A stretch of DNA of 31,572 bases from an uncultured Porphyromonadaceae bacterium (lineage in GTDB: Bacteria; Bacteroidota; Bacteroidia; Bacteroidales; Muribaculaceae), in contig CALAVE010000062.1 of NCBI GenBank assembly GCA_937892215.1, positions 1-31,572 on the forward strand, written 5' to 3'. Of this stretch, positions 1 to 8,303 are shown piece after piece (the first letter of the stretch is position 1; each line of letters begins with the position of its first letter). Below the pieces are notes generated by a model. It did not search any database. It had not been told where the DNA came from and saw nothing but the letters and a program-made list of their open reading frames with translations. A program made the translations under genes and the position numbers.

Positions 1-52
1 GACGGTTGATTTGCAAAGAGGGTGAGCCATAACTGAATTATGACACACCCTC
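1..52 (-). repeat. Terminal inverted repeat, left copy (runs off the window)
   Basis: These 52 bases are the exact reverse complement of 31520-31571. The repeat contains a hairpin: GAGGGTG (18-24) pairs with CACCCTC (46-52), and inside it CATAA (28-32) pairs with TTATG (38-42) around a 5-base loop. Here the flanking AAA (15-17) and TTT (53-55) extend the outer stem to 10 bp. Read on the minus strand it lies just after the efp stop and is followed by TTTGC, so it may also serve as the efp terminator. The identity stops sharply at base 52 and continues outward to the window edge, as expected for the tip of an insertion sequence or other dispersed repeat. Confidence 0.85.
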
Positions 53-78
53 TTTTAAGTCCTTGATTGTAATCTCGC

Positions 79-642
79 TTAACGAACGCGGTTCACGTAA
101 GAGCCGTCGCGGGTGTCAACCTCTATCTTCTCGCCTACGTTGATGAATAGCGGCACGCGAACTGTCGCACCGGTCTCCACTGTTGCGGGCTTCAGTGTGT
201 TGGTAGCAGTGTCTCCCTTAACTCCGGGCTCTGTATAGGTGATTTCGAGCACGGTCTTGATAGGCATCTCGGCGAAAAGTACACTCTCGGTTGAAGCATC
301 GGTTACCACCTCCACTACATCACCTTCTTTCATGAAGTCGGCTCCGGTAATCAGTTCTTTGCTGATGGGGATTTGTTCGTAAGTCTCCTGGTTCATGAAG
401 ATTGCGTCATCTCCATCCATGTAGAGGTACTGATAGGGGCGGCGCTCCACGCGCACGTCTTCCAGTTTCTCGCCGATGTTGAAGCGACGTTCCAAAACTC
501 GTCCGTCAACCACATTCTTCAGCTTTGTACGCATGAAGGTGTTTCCCTTACCCGGTTTTACGTGCAGAAACTCGATGCAGAAGTACAGACTGTTGTCTAA
601 GCGGATACATGTTCCGTTCTTGATGTCTTGAGCGTTAATCAT
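79..642 (-). CDS. efp: Translation elongation factor P
   Basis: EF-P binds ribosomes stalled at polyproline stretches, between the P and E sites, and stimulates peptide-bond formation. The 187-residue product has the full family length and three-domain layout: an N-terminal KOW-like domain, a central OB domain and a C-terminal OB domain. The tip loop VKPGKGNTF is present with Lys32, the position modified in many bacteria. The C-terminal signature DTRDGSYVNRVR is close to that of E. coli EF-P. No modification enzyme gene is nearby. The gene is divergent from rpmH and has its own near-perfect Bacteroides-type promoter. Its stop lies 26 nt from the hairpin repeat at the window edge. Confidence 0.97.
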   Translation of the reverse strand: MINAQDIKNGTCIRLDNSLYFCIEFLHVKPGKGNTFMRTKLKNVVDGRVLERRFNIGEKLEDVRVERRPYQYLYMDGDDAIFMNQETYEQIPISKELITGADFMKEGDVVEVVTDASTESVLFAEMPIKTVLEITYTEPGVKGDTATNTLKPATVETGATVRVPLFINVGEKIEVDTRDGSYVNRVR

Positions 643-687
643 AATTATTTATTCGTGTTATTATTAATGAATTTTCTTTTTCTTCTG

Positions 688-719
688 CAAAATTAGTTGA
701 ATTACAGAAAATTTGCAAA
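688..719 (-). promoter_or_regulatory. Promoter of efp (Bacteroides sigma-AB type)
   Basis: Read on the minus strand, TTTG (719-716) is followed after exactly 20 nt by TAATTTTG (695-688). This matches the Bacteroides primary sigma factor consensus TTTG / TAnnTTTG fully in both boxes and in spacing. The predicted start of transcription is near 682, giving a leader of about 40 nt before the efp ATG at 642. Confidence 0.75.
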
Positions 720-745
720 AACTTTTGCAATAAAATACGCTCACA

Positions 746-777
746 CTTGTGTATTTTCAAAAAAGTAACTAATTTTG
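746..777 (+). promoter_or_regulatory. Promoter of rpmH (Bacteroides sigma-AB type)
   Basis: CTTG (746-749, three of four matches to the -33 box) is followed after 20 nt by TAATTTTG (770-777), a full match to TAnnTTTG. Transcription should start near 783, about 33 nt before the rpmH ATG. It is back to back with the efp promoter, the two -33 boxes being 26 nt apart. Confidence 0.65.
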
Positions 778-815
778 CAACCGCAAAAAAAGAAAAATTT
801 TAAACGAGTATAAAG

Positions 816-971
816 ATGAAACGTACATTCCAACCATCAAATCGCAAGAAAGCTAACAAGCACGGTTTCCGTCATCGTATGGCAACAGCCGACGGTCGCA
901 AGGTACTTGCTCGTCGTCGCGCTAAAGGGCGTTACAGCCTTACCGTGAGCGATAGCGTTTATAAGAACTAA
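816..971 (+). CDS. rpmH: 50S ribosomal protein L34
   Basis: This is a 51-residue, very basic protein of the large ribosomal subunit. It starts MKRTFQPSNRKKANKHGFR and contains the L34 hallmark RMATADGRKVLARRRAKGR, so the assignment is secure despite its size. Bacteroidales commonly carry rpmH beside efp, as here. It has its own promoter upstream and is followed after about 30 nt by a hairpin with a T-rich tail. The classic partner rnpA is not next to it. Confidence 0.97.
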   Translation: MKRTFQPSNRKKANKHGFRHRMATADGRKVLARRRAKGRYSLTVSDSVYKN

Positions 972-1001
972 TCACGCTACCGAGCTTTCAAGAATCGTAA
1001 A

Positions 1002-1032
1002 GCCGTTGTGGTCCAGAACTGGCCATGACGGC
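1002..1032 (+). terminator. Probable terminator after rpmH
   Basis: GCCGT (1002-1006) pairs with ACGGC (1028-1032). The inner arms TGG and CCA pair with CCA and TGG around a GAAC loop, with a one-base bulge and two G-T wobbles. The T-rich run ATTTCTTGTT follows on the plus strand. It lies between rpmH and the Nudix gene. Confidence 0.55.
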
Positions 1033-1062
1033 ATTTCTTGTTCATTATAAAACGATGATAAT

Positions 1063-1602
1063 ATGGAAAAATGGAAAACTCTCGAGTCAAAATATATAAT
1101 TCGGCGCCCGTGGCTCACCGCTCGTGTCGATAAGGTACAGTTGCCTAACGGGGTTATCAATCCGGAACACTATGTTCTGGAATACCCCGACTGGGTTAAC
1201 GTGATTGCCATCACGGCTGATGGCAAGTATGTGCTCATTCGTCAGTACCGTCATGGTCTCGATAAGATTGAGGTGGAACTTTGCGCCGGTGTTAGCGAGG
1301 CGGGGGAGAACCCCGAAGAGGCTGCACGCCGTGAACTCCTGGAAGAGACTGGATATGCTGGGGGGAAATGGTCGCTGACGATGAAAATCTGTCAGAATCC
1401 CAGTATCTGTAATAATTACACTTACTGCTTCGTAGCTCGTGGCGTGGAGCGCGTGAGCGCGCAGCACCTCGACGAAAGTGAAGACATAGAAGTCCTGCTT
1501 TTCAGTGAAGAAGAGTTGCTGGCAATGATGCGCAGTGGCGACATGACGCAAGCCTTGATGCTGGCACCGCTTTGGAAGCACTTTAGCGATAAGTGCGTTT
1601 GA
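1063..1602 (+). CDS. Nudix hydrolase, ADP-ribose pyrophosphatase-like
   Basis: This 179-residue cytosolic enzyme should hydrolyse a nucleoside diphosphate linked to another group. The full Nudix box GX5EX7REUXEEXGU is present, running from GVSEAGE to RELLEETGY at about residues 84-106. The preceding segment, with VLIRQYRHGLDKIEVELCAG, resembles the ADP-ribose/ADP-sugar pyrophosphatase (NudF-type) subgroup, where an RQYR motif and an acidic residue precede the box. ADP-ribose is therefore the most likely substrate, but this is inference from family pattern. It follows the rpmH terminator by about 30 nt; no clear promoter of its own was found. It converges on the macroglobulin gene. Confidence 0.85.
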   Translation: MEKWKTLESKYIIRRPWLTARVDKVQLPNGVINPEHYVLEYPDWVNVIAITADGKYVLIRQYRHGLDKIEVELCAGVSEAGENPEEAARRELLEETGYAGGKWSLTMKICQNPSICNNYTYCFVARGVERVSAQHLDESEDIEVLLFSEEELLAMMRSGDMTQALMLAPLWKHFSDKCV

Positions 1603-1632
1603 ACTTCTTGCTATAAGCCCAATAATAATCAG

Positions 1633-1672
1633 GAGTGAGCCCTAAAGCAAATCTGCGCTTCGGGGCTCACTC
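1633..1672. terminator. Bidirectional terminator between convergent genes
   Basis: GAGTGAGCCC (1633-1642) pairs perfectly with GGGCTCACTC (1663-1672). After a G-T wobble and one mismatch, AAGC (1645-1648) pairs with GCTT (1657-1660) around an 8-base loop. On the minus strand the hairpin is followed by the T-rich run GATTATTATT, favouring termination of the macroglobulin transcript. It can also stop the Nudix transcript. Confidence 0.75.
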
Positions 1673-1695
1673 AATATTCTGCTTATGTCTGTTGC

Positions 1696-4600
1696 TTATT
1701 TCACCACAACGGTCTTTCCCGCTGAGTGGGCTGCTATCTGCGGTGAGTACTGGCATTGTGCCGTGGCTATACCCGCGTTGTATTCACCCGGAGCTGTCAC
1801 ATACACGTCATAACTTATTATCTTTGTCCCCTTGCCAAGGTAACTGAAGAACAAGTTCGTCGTTGAGTCTTTGGTCTCAAGGTAGTAATAAGCACGGTCG
1901 GCATACCGGTAGCCCGAAATCTGGTCCACCGGCTCGAAGCATGACGCGCGTTCGTCGGTAACGGTCACGTATTCCAAGTCCTTGTTGGTCTTGATGACTG
2001 TGCGCACCTGTACTTTGTCTCCCACCTTGAACTCGGTGGCGGCATGGAGCGACCCATCGGTAGCGTACACATAGTATTCCTTGCTTATCGACAGCTCATC
2101 TATGCTAACTTCCTTAATCTGAGTCATCGGCGCGTGGAACTGGCTATAGACCGCTCCCCAGGCAGGACTTGCTCCGCTCCGCTCAATCTTGACCTCTGCG
2201 CCCGACGTCGCTTCTATTTCATGGCGGAAGTAGCCCAGATATTCATCGGCCTTGTCCACTTTCAGCGTGTTTCCTGCAATGGATATATGTGGCTTGCCGT
2301 TGCGCTCCAGCCACTTGCTGCCGCTCGTGAGCAATGCGTAAACCGCATGTGCGGCAAGACTTGAACCGCCCCAGTCATTGCTTTGCTTGTTCAGCAACAT
2401 CCATTTGCGCACGTTGTCTATCTCTTCAGTACGCGGATCCACTTCTGCCATGGCGTTAAGTATGGTGGCTGTTATGCTCACTTTGTTATGCCATCCCCAG
2501 TCGAGGCTGTCCCAGTATGTTCCTGTGGCCGGCTTGGTTATGGCATATTCGCGTATCGACTGCATAATACTTTTGGCTACCTTTTCATATCCGTTGCGGT
2601 TGAGTGCCAGCGCATAGTATGCCTTGTTGCCCATCGACGTGCCTTTCCAGTCTTTCGACATGGCTTTGAGGCAGTTCATCATCATCTCAGCGTTATCTTT
2701 CGGAAGTTTCACCTCCTGATGCATGCTGCGGATATACACGTAATCTGCGAATCCGGAGTGATTCTTCTTATCCTGCTTCAACTGCTTCTGATATAGTTCG
2801 AGCATTTTCTCGTCGTAGTATTTAACGCCCTTTTCTATCATGTCAGTAAGGCGACTGTCATCGGTGAGGAATCCCAGATGCTTAACCTCGCCCAGCAGTT
2901 CCAGTACGGTGCCGGTAGTATAGACCGATGATGTGCAACCGGGATAGAAGAACCACGTCCAGCCGCCGTCACTCATTTGCAGTTGCTGTAGCGAGCGGAT
3001 AATGTGGTCGGTTTCGACGGTCATTTGTTCCTCGTCGAACAGTTCGCCTATCTTACTCATCCTCAGTGTCTGGCGCTCAGCGTCGTTAATCCATGGCGAT
3101 GCCAGCAAGGTGCCTATCTTGAGATCGCTGTTGCGGCTCAGCATCGACACCAGTGTGGAGTCTTGCTGATTTGCCAGCCAGTAATCAGTGGCTTCCTTGA
3201 TATTTGGCTGTGACTTTGCCACACCGCGTGCCACACTGATAGCAAACAGGTTATGAGCGAGCAGGGTGGTGATGCCGTAATTCTTGTCGAAGATGGTAGG
3301 CAGCGCGGTTACGCAGTACCATACTGGGTTGTCGCAGTATTCAAGCGTTACACGTGCGTCGTCGGTGAATTGCGGTAGGCGGAACGAGAATTTAGGCGTG
3401 GCGGCGTCAATGTAGAAGGGCTGTGTTTCTATCACTGGTGATATTGAAGATAGTACCGGTATCATCACCTGCTCTCCGTCACCGAAGTTGCCTGTTGCGG
3501 CTTTCACTCTGAAACCGATGAACGGGAGTGAATCGGTCACTTCCCACTCAATATTTACGGGCTTGGTGCCTCGCGGACCCACAGTGTCATGGAACGTGCG
3601 AGTGCTTACTATCTCACCGGTGCGTGGGTTGAACAGTTCTATCACTGCATCACACTCTTTGTCGGTTTCGGTAGCGTTCTGAATCACTCCGGCGAGGCTG
3701 CACTTGTCGCCTTGGCGTACAAAGCGGGGCACACTTGGCTTAACCATAATTGGCTTCTGAGTCATGGTCTCTTTGCTTATGTTGCTGATGAGCAACTCGC
3801 TGGTGTAGCCTATGGCTTTCATTATCCATGTGGAGTTTGTGGCCGGAACCTCAAATTCCACCTTTAGGTTACCCTTCTCATCGGTGGTGAGAAGTGGCTG
3901 CCACACTGCAGTTTTCACGTCGCCTTCACGGACTTGCACGTTGTCAAGCGCGGCACGGTCTGCTATTTCTCCGCTTTCCATGTCGGCAGCTCCGAAATCT
4001 GAACTCGCTTCCTCTAATGCCACTGGCATAGCATCGTCGGCCATCGAGGCATTCTTTGACATATACATTCTGGGCCTAGCTGTAGCCCCCGCGCCCAGAA
4101 CCATTCTGTAATCAGTGCCGTATTCAAGAGCCATGCCGAAAATGCTATATTGGTCGTACATATATAACTCCGGTTCGGTAAAGCGGTAGGTGTTTTGTTG
4201 CTTGGCCCGCCATTCATTGCTGGTCCACACATAGCTGTTCCATGTGTGCGTCCCGTACAGATAGTACGGGCGGAAAGAATTGTATGGAACATAATTGAAT
4301 CCCCACTTGTTTTCCTCTATCTTCTCCACAGCTTTGTTCGTCAGTGCAATGAGCACCGCACCGTTTCGTGGATTGCCGTCCTTGTCGGCCAGTTGGAATG
4401 TCCATGTCTCTTTGTCGCCGGGGGTGAGGCGGTCTCGGAAAGAGGTGACTTTCAGTTCCACCTTTTGAATGTTTTTCTCCGATAACATTGTCACGGCCTC
4501 ATTATTGCAAATGGATGAGTACACGCTATTGAACTCTACATTAAGGAATTCGTCCGGCTTATTAGGGATTTGTAATTTAAGCGTGTGGATGCCCGGCTTG

Positions 4601-7206
4601 TAGTGCAACCATCCTTGGCTTACTATTTCGGTGCGCGAGCGGGCAATGTAGTAGATGTGCGATTCGGGTGTGCTGGTGGCGATGGTAATGTGTGCCACGT
4701 TTTTGTCGTCCACCTTACGTCCGCTGGAGGGTATCCACATCACAGTGTTTTCTATCGGGGCTTTCTTGTCATCGGGGCGATACAACACTATTTTTGCCTT
4801 GTCTTTGTCGGCACTTTTGTCGCCATCAATTTCCACGTGTAGCGTGTATTCTCCGGAAGCCACTTTGGTCAGGTCTATGACCGGTTTGTCGCTCATAAAC
4901 GTTCCGCTTGCAATCATGTTGCTCTCAATTTTCTCATCTGAGTTGAGAATGGCAAGTTTATATGCGCATAGTACGCTTGTCTCGCTGTCGTTTGTCGTGT
5001 TGAACACCACCGGAATTGTGATGGGCTTGTCGTTGATGAAGTTCAAGTCAGAACCTGTTATCTCCAAGCCTCGTCTCTGACCCAGGATAAAGCGTGTTTC
5101 ACTTTCCTGTGTCTCACCTGCACTATTGGTGCAGATTGCCTTCACCTCGAAACTGCCATAGTTCCATCGGTCATTGTCGCTGCCGAATGTGCTGGTGGGG
5201 TAGTAAATGCTGAACTTTCCGTCGGCATCGGTGGTGACTATGGTGTCGTTCATCAGGTCGCCCTTTGAGTCATCGTAGAACCATCGCCAACTCCAGTATT
5301 TGCGAGCCAACGACAGTTTCACTTCAGCGCCTGCCACCGGCATGCCCGAGAATGTTTCCACTTTTCCGCTTATTGCCACCGGTTCGCCAACGTTGAAATT
5401 TCTCTTGTTCTCGCTCATGTCCACTGCAAATGTGGGCAGCTTGTATTCGCTCACAGTTACTCTTTTGCTTGCCAAATAGCTCTTGCCGGTGTATAGCGTA
5501 ATGCTGAATGTTCCGTTCAGGCGGCCTTCAGGTACGCTGAACGATGTGGCTATTCGCCCATATTCATCCGTAACCAAAGTGTCAGTTGCCAGTTCTTTGC
5601 CGTTGGAATCGCTGAATTTGACCTGAATTTTCTGTCCTGCGATCACGTTTCGTTTGTCAATGCTATTACTGAAGCAGATGGCGCTCATATTCACTGTTTC
5701 ACCAGGGCGATACACCGCTAGGTCGGTGAATATTGTAGCGTGAGTCGCGTTGTCTCCGTAACGGTTGAAGTTGCTCATGCTATACGAAACTGTTGCCTTG
5801 AACGGATTGTCGCCCATCTGCCCTATAAGGTTGCGCTCAGCCTCCGAAGTCTTCACTGTGAGAATCCCATTGGCATTAGTCACACCTAAATTAGCGTTTT
5901 TGTCAGTTGTGATTTTTATGCCGCTTAGTGGTGCGCCGGTCTTGTCGTCCACGGCAAATATGGTGCTGTAACCGTTTTTGTCATCCATGCGGAATATCTG
6001 GAAATCGCGCACGTTTATCGCCTTGCTCGAAGAGACCGCAACAAGCTTGATTGTCTTTCCCTCAGGCGATTTATAACTTGTCAGCACCACATAGTCACCA
6101 ACAGGCTGCGGTGAGAAAAATACCGTGTCGTTACTGGAGAATGGGATGGCCCCGTTCACTTTCACCTCCTTTTCGTCAACTAGTTCCAGTTCTGCTATCT
6201 TATATTCGCTAATCTTGGTGTTCAAAGCCAGTTTATCGGGAACCCTATAAAGATGAACCATGAAAGAATCTAAGTTCCTGGAACTTATCTGCACCTCAAT
6301 CGGGTCGCGACTTGTAATTTTGCTATTGCTCGACGTGTTAGCCTTTCTCTGTTCAATTCCGGTAATCAGGTTCTTTATTTCGTTTGTGTAACGCCCGTCG
6401 GGATATCGGGCCACATAACCCTTGAACATGTCGTAATAATCGTTTCCGCTCAAGCCGGCCAGTATCATACCGCTATGCTCGTTATCGGCATACTCGTTAT
6501 AGAGTCTCAACCTGCCCCATGAGAAATCGGTTTGCTCGTTCTTTACGTAGATGAGGGCCGGAATGTTATCCGTTACGCTCTGTTCCCAGTCACTATAGAT
6601 TTTATTTGCCAGTGGATTCTCATTATCCACAAGCTCAAGGCATTGTTGTGAGAGGAAAGCAAACAGGTGGGGTATATAGTCAGCGGCATCGGGCTCTTGC
6701 TCAATGATTCCCTTGTAGTTCGTGATAGGCTCCTTAGATAAGGCCTCTTTCTCCTGTAGCGTCTGCGCAATCAGAGACTCTATTCTGGCGTCGAATTGGC
6801 TGTTATCCCATTCGGTGTAATCAGCGGGAACTTCTTCTTCCGGGTTGTTACGGCCACGGGTACCGAATGATTCTTTGTACGATTTGAATACTCGTGCCTC
6901 AAAGTAACTCAGCACCGCGCGGTATGGGGCGCGTTTCTCTTTATTGATCACGTCTTCTATCTGATTCACTATAGGCCCCATATTTTCTGCAGACACGTGC
7001 CCCTGGGCTATGGAGTAGCGGATAATCGCATCTACACAGCCTTCACCGTCACCATTCTTTAGTGAGGTCTTAATGTCCTTAAGCGCGTCTGCGCATACTT
7101 GTTGCGGATAGTCAAAGTCCACCTTGTCTCGGTTGGAGCTCCATCCCAGCAAACTGATTGAAGTAAACAATACCATAATAATTGCTTTTACAAAACGGTT
7201 ATTCAT
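1696..7206 (-). CDS. Large secreted alpha-2-macroglobulin-like protein, thioester motif lost
   Basis: Bacterial alpha-2-macroglobulins are envelope proteins thought to trap proteases. This one has 1836 residues. A signal peptide is at about residues 1-24; no lipobox cysteine is visible, so it is probably soluble in the periplasm or exported rather than lipid-anchored. An alpha-helical N-terminal region is followed by MG-type beta domains (the MG2 segment includes DLAVYRPGETVNMSA), an acidic Met-rich stretch near residues 1050-1105, the A2M core (AVWQPLLTTDEKGNLKVEF), an alpha/alpha toroid and a C-terminal beta domain. Where thioester members have a PYxCxEQ motif, this protein reads NYGITTLL at residues 1309-1316, so Cys, Glu and Gln are all replaced. 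That resembles non-thioester members such as E. coli YfaS. No penicillin-binding protein partner (PbpC) is adjacent. It stands alone between two terminators. Confidence 0.9.
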   Translation of the reverse strand: MNNRFVKAIIMVLFTSISLLGWSSNRDKVDFDYPQQVCADALKDIKTSLKNGDGEGCVDAIIRYSIAQGHVSAENMGPIVNQIEDVINKEKRAPYRAVLSYFEARVFKSYKESFGTRGRNNPEEEVPADYTEWDNSQFDARIESLIAQTLQEKEALSKEPITNYKGIIEQEPDAADYIPHLFAFLSQQCLELVDNENPLANKIYSDWEQSVTDNIPALIYVKNEQTDFSWGRLRLYNEYADNEHSGMILAGLSGNDYYDMFKGYVARYPDGRYTNEIKNLITGIEQRKANTSSNSKITSRDPIEVQISSRNLDSFMVHLYRVPDKLALNTKISEYKIAELELVDEKEVKVNGAIPFSSNDTVFFSPQPVGDYVVLTSYKSPEGKTIKLVAVSSSKAINVRDFQIFRMDDKNGYSTIFAVDDKTGAPLSGIKITTDKNANLGVTNANGILTVKTSEAERNLIGQMGDNPFKATVSYSMSNFNRYGDNATHATIFTDLAVYRPGETVNMSAICFSNSIDKRNVIAGQKIQVKFSDSNGKELATDTLVTDEYGRIATSFSVPEGRLNGTFSITLYTGKSYLASKRVTVSEYKLPTFAVDMSENKRNFNVGEPVAISGKVETFSGMPVAGAEVKLSLARKYWSWRWFYDDSKGDLMNDTIVTTDADGKFSIYYPTSTFGSDNDRWNYGSFEVKAICTNSAGETQESETRFILGQRRGLEITGSDLNFINDKPITIPVVFNTTNDSETSVLCAYKLAILNSDEKIESNMIASGTFMSDKPVIDLTKVASGEYTLHVEIDGDKSADKDKAKIVLYRPDDKKAPIENTVMWIPSSGRKVDDKNVAHITIATSTPESHIYYIARSRTEIVSQGWLHYKPGIHTLKLQIPNKPDEFLNVEFNSVYSSICNNEAVTMLSEKNIQKVELKVTSFRDRLTPGDKETWTFQLADKDGNPRNGAVLIALTNKAVEKIEENKWGFNYVPYNSFRPYYLYGTHTWNSYVWTSNEWRAKQQNTYRFTEPELYMYDQYSIFGMALEYGTDYRMVLGAGATARPRMYMSKNASMADDAMPVALEEASSDFGAADMESGEIADRAALDNVQVREGDVKTAVWQPLLTTDEKGNLKVEFEVPATNSTWIMKAIGYTSELLISNISKETMTQKPIMVKPSVPRFVRQGDKCSLAGVIQNATETDKECDAVIELFNPRTGEIVSTRTFHDTVGPRGTKPVNIEWEVTDSLPFIGFRVKAATGNFGDGEQVMIPVLSSISPVIETQPFYIDAATPKFSFRLPQFTDDARVTLEYCDNPVWYCVTALPTIFDKNYGITTLLAHNLFAISVARGVAKSQPNIKEATDYWLANQQDSTLVSMLSRNSDLKIGTLLASPWINDAERQTLRMSKIGELFDEEQMTVETDHIIRSLQQLQMSDGGWTWFFYPGCTSSVYTTGTVLELLGEVKHLGFLTDDSRLTDMIEKGVKYYDEKMLELYQKQLKQDKKNHSGFADYVYIRSMHQEVKLPKDNAEMMMNCLKAMSKDWKGTSMGNKAYYALALNRNGYEKVAKSIMQSIREYAITKPATGTYWDSLDWGWHNKVSITATILNAMAEVDPRTEEIDNVRKWMLLNKQSNDWGGSSLAAHAVYALLTSGSKWLERNGKPHISIAGNTLKVDKADEYLGYFRHEIEATSGAEVKIERSGASPAWGAVYSQFHAPMTQIKEVSIDELSISKEYYVYATDGSLHAATEFKVGDKVQVRTVIKTNKDLEYVTVTDERASCFEPVDQISGYRYADRAYYYLETKDSTTNLFFSYLGKGTKIISYDVYVTAPGEYNAGIATAQCQYSPQIAAHSAGKTVVVK

Positions 7207-7284
7207 AATTTATGCGGATTTAATTATATTTATCTATGTGCAAAAACGAGGCGAGTGGCGGCTGGCATCAGTCTCGTATAATAA

Positions 7285-7336
7285 AACCATGCTGGACTTA
7301 CTGCAATAATTAGGGCACAGTTAGTCCAGCGCGGTT
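7285..7336 (-). terminator. Terminator after the Spy-like gene
   Basis: A 13-bp stem with one T-T mismatch pairs 7291-7303 (GCTGGACT, T, ACTG) with 7318-7330 (CAGT, T, AGTCCAGC) around a 14-base loop. After a short internal loop, AACC (7285-7288) pairs with GGTT (7333-7336). On the minus strand the hairpin is followed by GGTTTTATTAT, a U-rich tail. It separates the sigma-factor operon from the macroglobulin gene. Confidence 0.8.
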
Positions 7337-7351
7337 AAAAGTATGTGAATG

Positions 7352-7822
7352 TTATTTGCGTCCGCCCTTGCGTTCCCCGCCTTTCTTGCCGCGGGTCACC
7401 ATTTCGCGAGTGAATTTGTTTTCAGTGCTTTTCAGCAGGAACATCTGCTTCTTGCTGAGAATCTTGGAGAATTTATCGAAGTATTTGGCTTCAATCTCAC
7501 CGCCTTTTATCTTTATATCGCTCATGGCCTCGGCTGCCTGGAAGTATTCGTCGTCGGTAGCGTCGGTCTTGGCCGATACCTTACGCTCCAGTTCACGGGC
7601 TTCACGGTTTACTGCATAGATTTCTTGATCCATGGCTTCATAAAGTGGCATGAACTGCTCTTTCTGAGCAGATGTCATCTCCAGTTCTTTCTGTATCATC
7701 TCATATTTGAGCTCAAGCATTTTGTTGCCCCATTCTGTGCGCTGAGGACGGTCATTGCTCTGAGCCATGGCACTACCTGCAATCATCAGGAGTGTTAAGA
7801 TAAAAGTGAGAGTAGATTTCAT
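7352..7822 (-). CDS. Spy/CpxP-like periplasmic protein
   Basis: The chosen start gives 156 residues beginning MKSTLTFILTLLMIAGSAMAQ, a clear Sec signal peptide cleaved after AMA. The upstream ATG at 7861 would put 13 polar residues before it and overlap the neighbouring gene, so it was rejected. The mature part is a highly charged helical protein with two LTxxQ-like motifs, MTSAQ and LSKKQ, separated by about 65 residues. This spacing is typical of the Spy/CpxP/ZraP superfamily, periplasmic chaperones or metal sensors. The C terminus is basic and Gly/Lys/Arg-rich. It is the last gene after an ECF sigma factor and a one-TM protein, an arrangement often seen in Bacteroidota and suggesting envelope-stress sensing. 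Exact function is not known. Confidence 0.7.
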   Translation of the reverse strand: MKSTLTFILTLLMIAGSAMAQSNDRPQRTEWGNKMLELKYEMIQKELEMTSAQKEQFMPLYEAMDQEIYAVNREARELERKVSAKTDATDDEYFQAAEAMSDIKIKGGEIEAKYFDKFSKILSKKQMFLLKSTENKFTREMVTRGKKGGERKGGRK

Positions 7823-7844
7823 AATAGTAGTATTTTGTCTGTGT

Positions 7845-8270
7845 TTATAATAGTTCTTCATTGTTGCCGCTATTGCTGGTATCTATGATCACGTTGTCGT
7901 AATAGAGGCTGTCTTCATAACTCATTATTATGTCCATGTCGCTCACGCTACTGTTCATAATAAATTCCTCTGCGTTACTCTCGTTGCTCATCCCTGCAGC
8001 AATCTCCTTGGCAGTGAGTTCGGTCTTGTAACTCTCGGTCAAACCATTAAACACTTTCATCATACACCAGATTCCGGCAAACATGGCCGCCATGTAAGCG
8101 TAGGGGCGGATGCGAGTCCACAATGTGGGTCTCTCACTCACCTTTGTGATTTCCACCTCTGGCAAAGAATCGCAAATCTTCTGATTAATTTCAGCAAAGA
8201 AATTCTCCGGCACTTTAAACCCGGACTCTTTGCCTATCTGTTTCAATATGTCTGATTCTTCCTGTTTCAT
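7845..8270 (-). CDS. One-TM protein in the anti-sigma position
   Basis: This 141-residue protein has a soluble N-terminal part of about 50 residues, a single membrane segment (AYMAAMFAGIWCMMKVF, about residues 58-74), and an acidic, Ser/Asn-rich C-terminal part that would lie in the periplasm. The topology and the place 33 nt downstream of an ECF sigma gene suggest an anti-sigma factor. The zinc-binding HxxxCxxC motif of common anti-sigma domains is absent, so this is inference from position and topology. The gap to the Spy-like gene is 22 nt, consistent with one transcript. Confidence 0.6.
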   Translation of the reverse strand: MKQEESDILKQIGKESGFKVPENFFAEINQKICDSLPEVEITKVSERPTLWTRIRPYAYMAAMFAGIWCMMKVFNGLTESYKTELTAKEIAAGMSNESNAEEFIMNSSVSDMDIIMSYEDSLYYDNVIIDTSNSGNNEELL

Positions 8271-8303
8271 TTCGACTATTTGACGTTAAAGTGATGAAAA
8301 GGT

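Noticed and set aside
1633..1672. Third copy of the terminal repeat, because of the shared GTGAGCC
   Set aside because: Only the short GTGAGCC string is shared. Loop and arms differ, and the position between convergent genes fits an ordinary terminator.
7845..7861. Overlap between the Spy-like gene and the one-TM gene
   Set aside because: It exists only if the upstream ATG at 7861 is used. The signal peptide shows that the start is at 7822, leaving a 22-nt gap.
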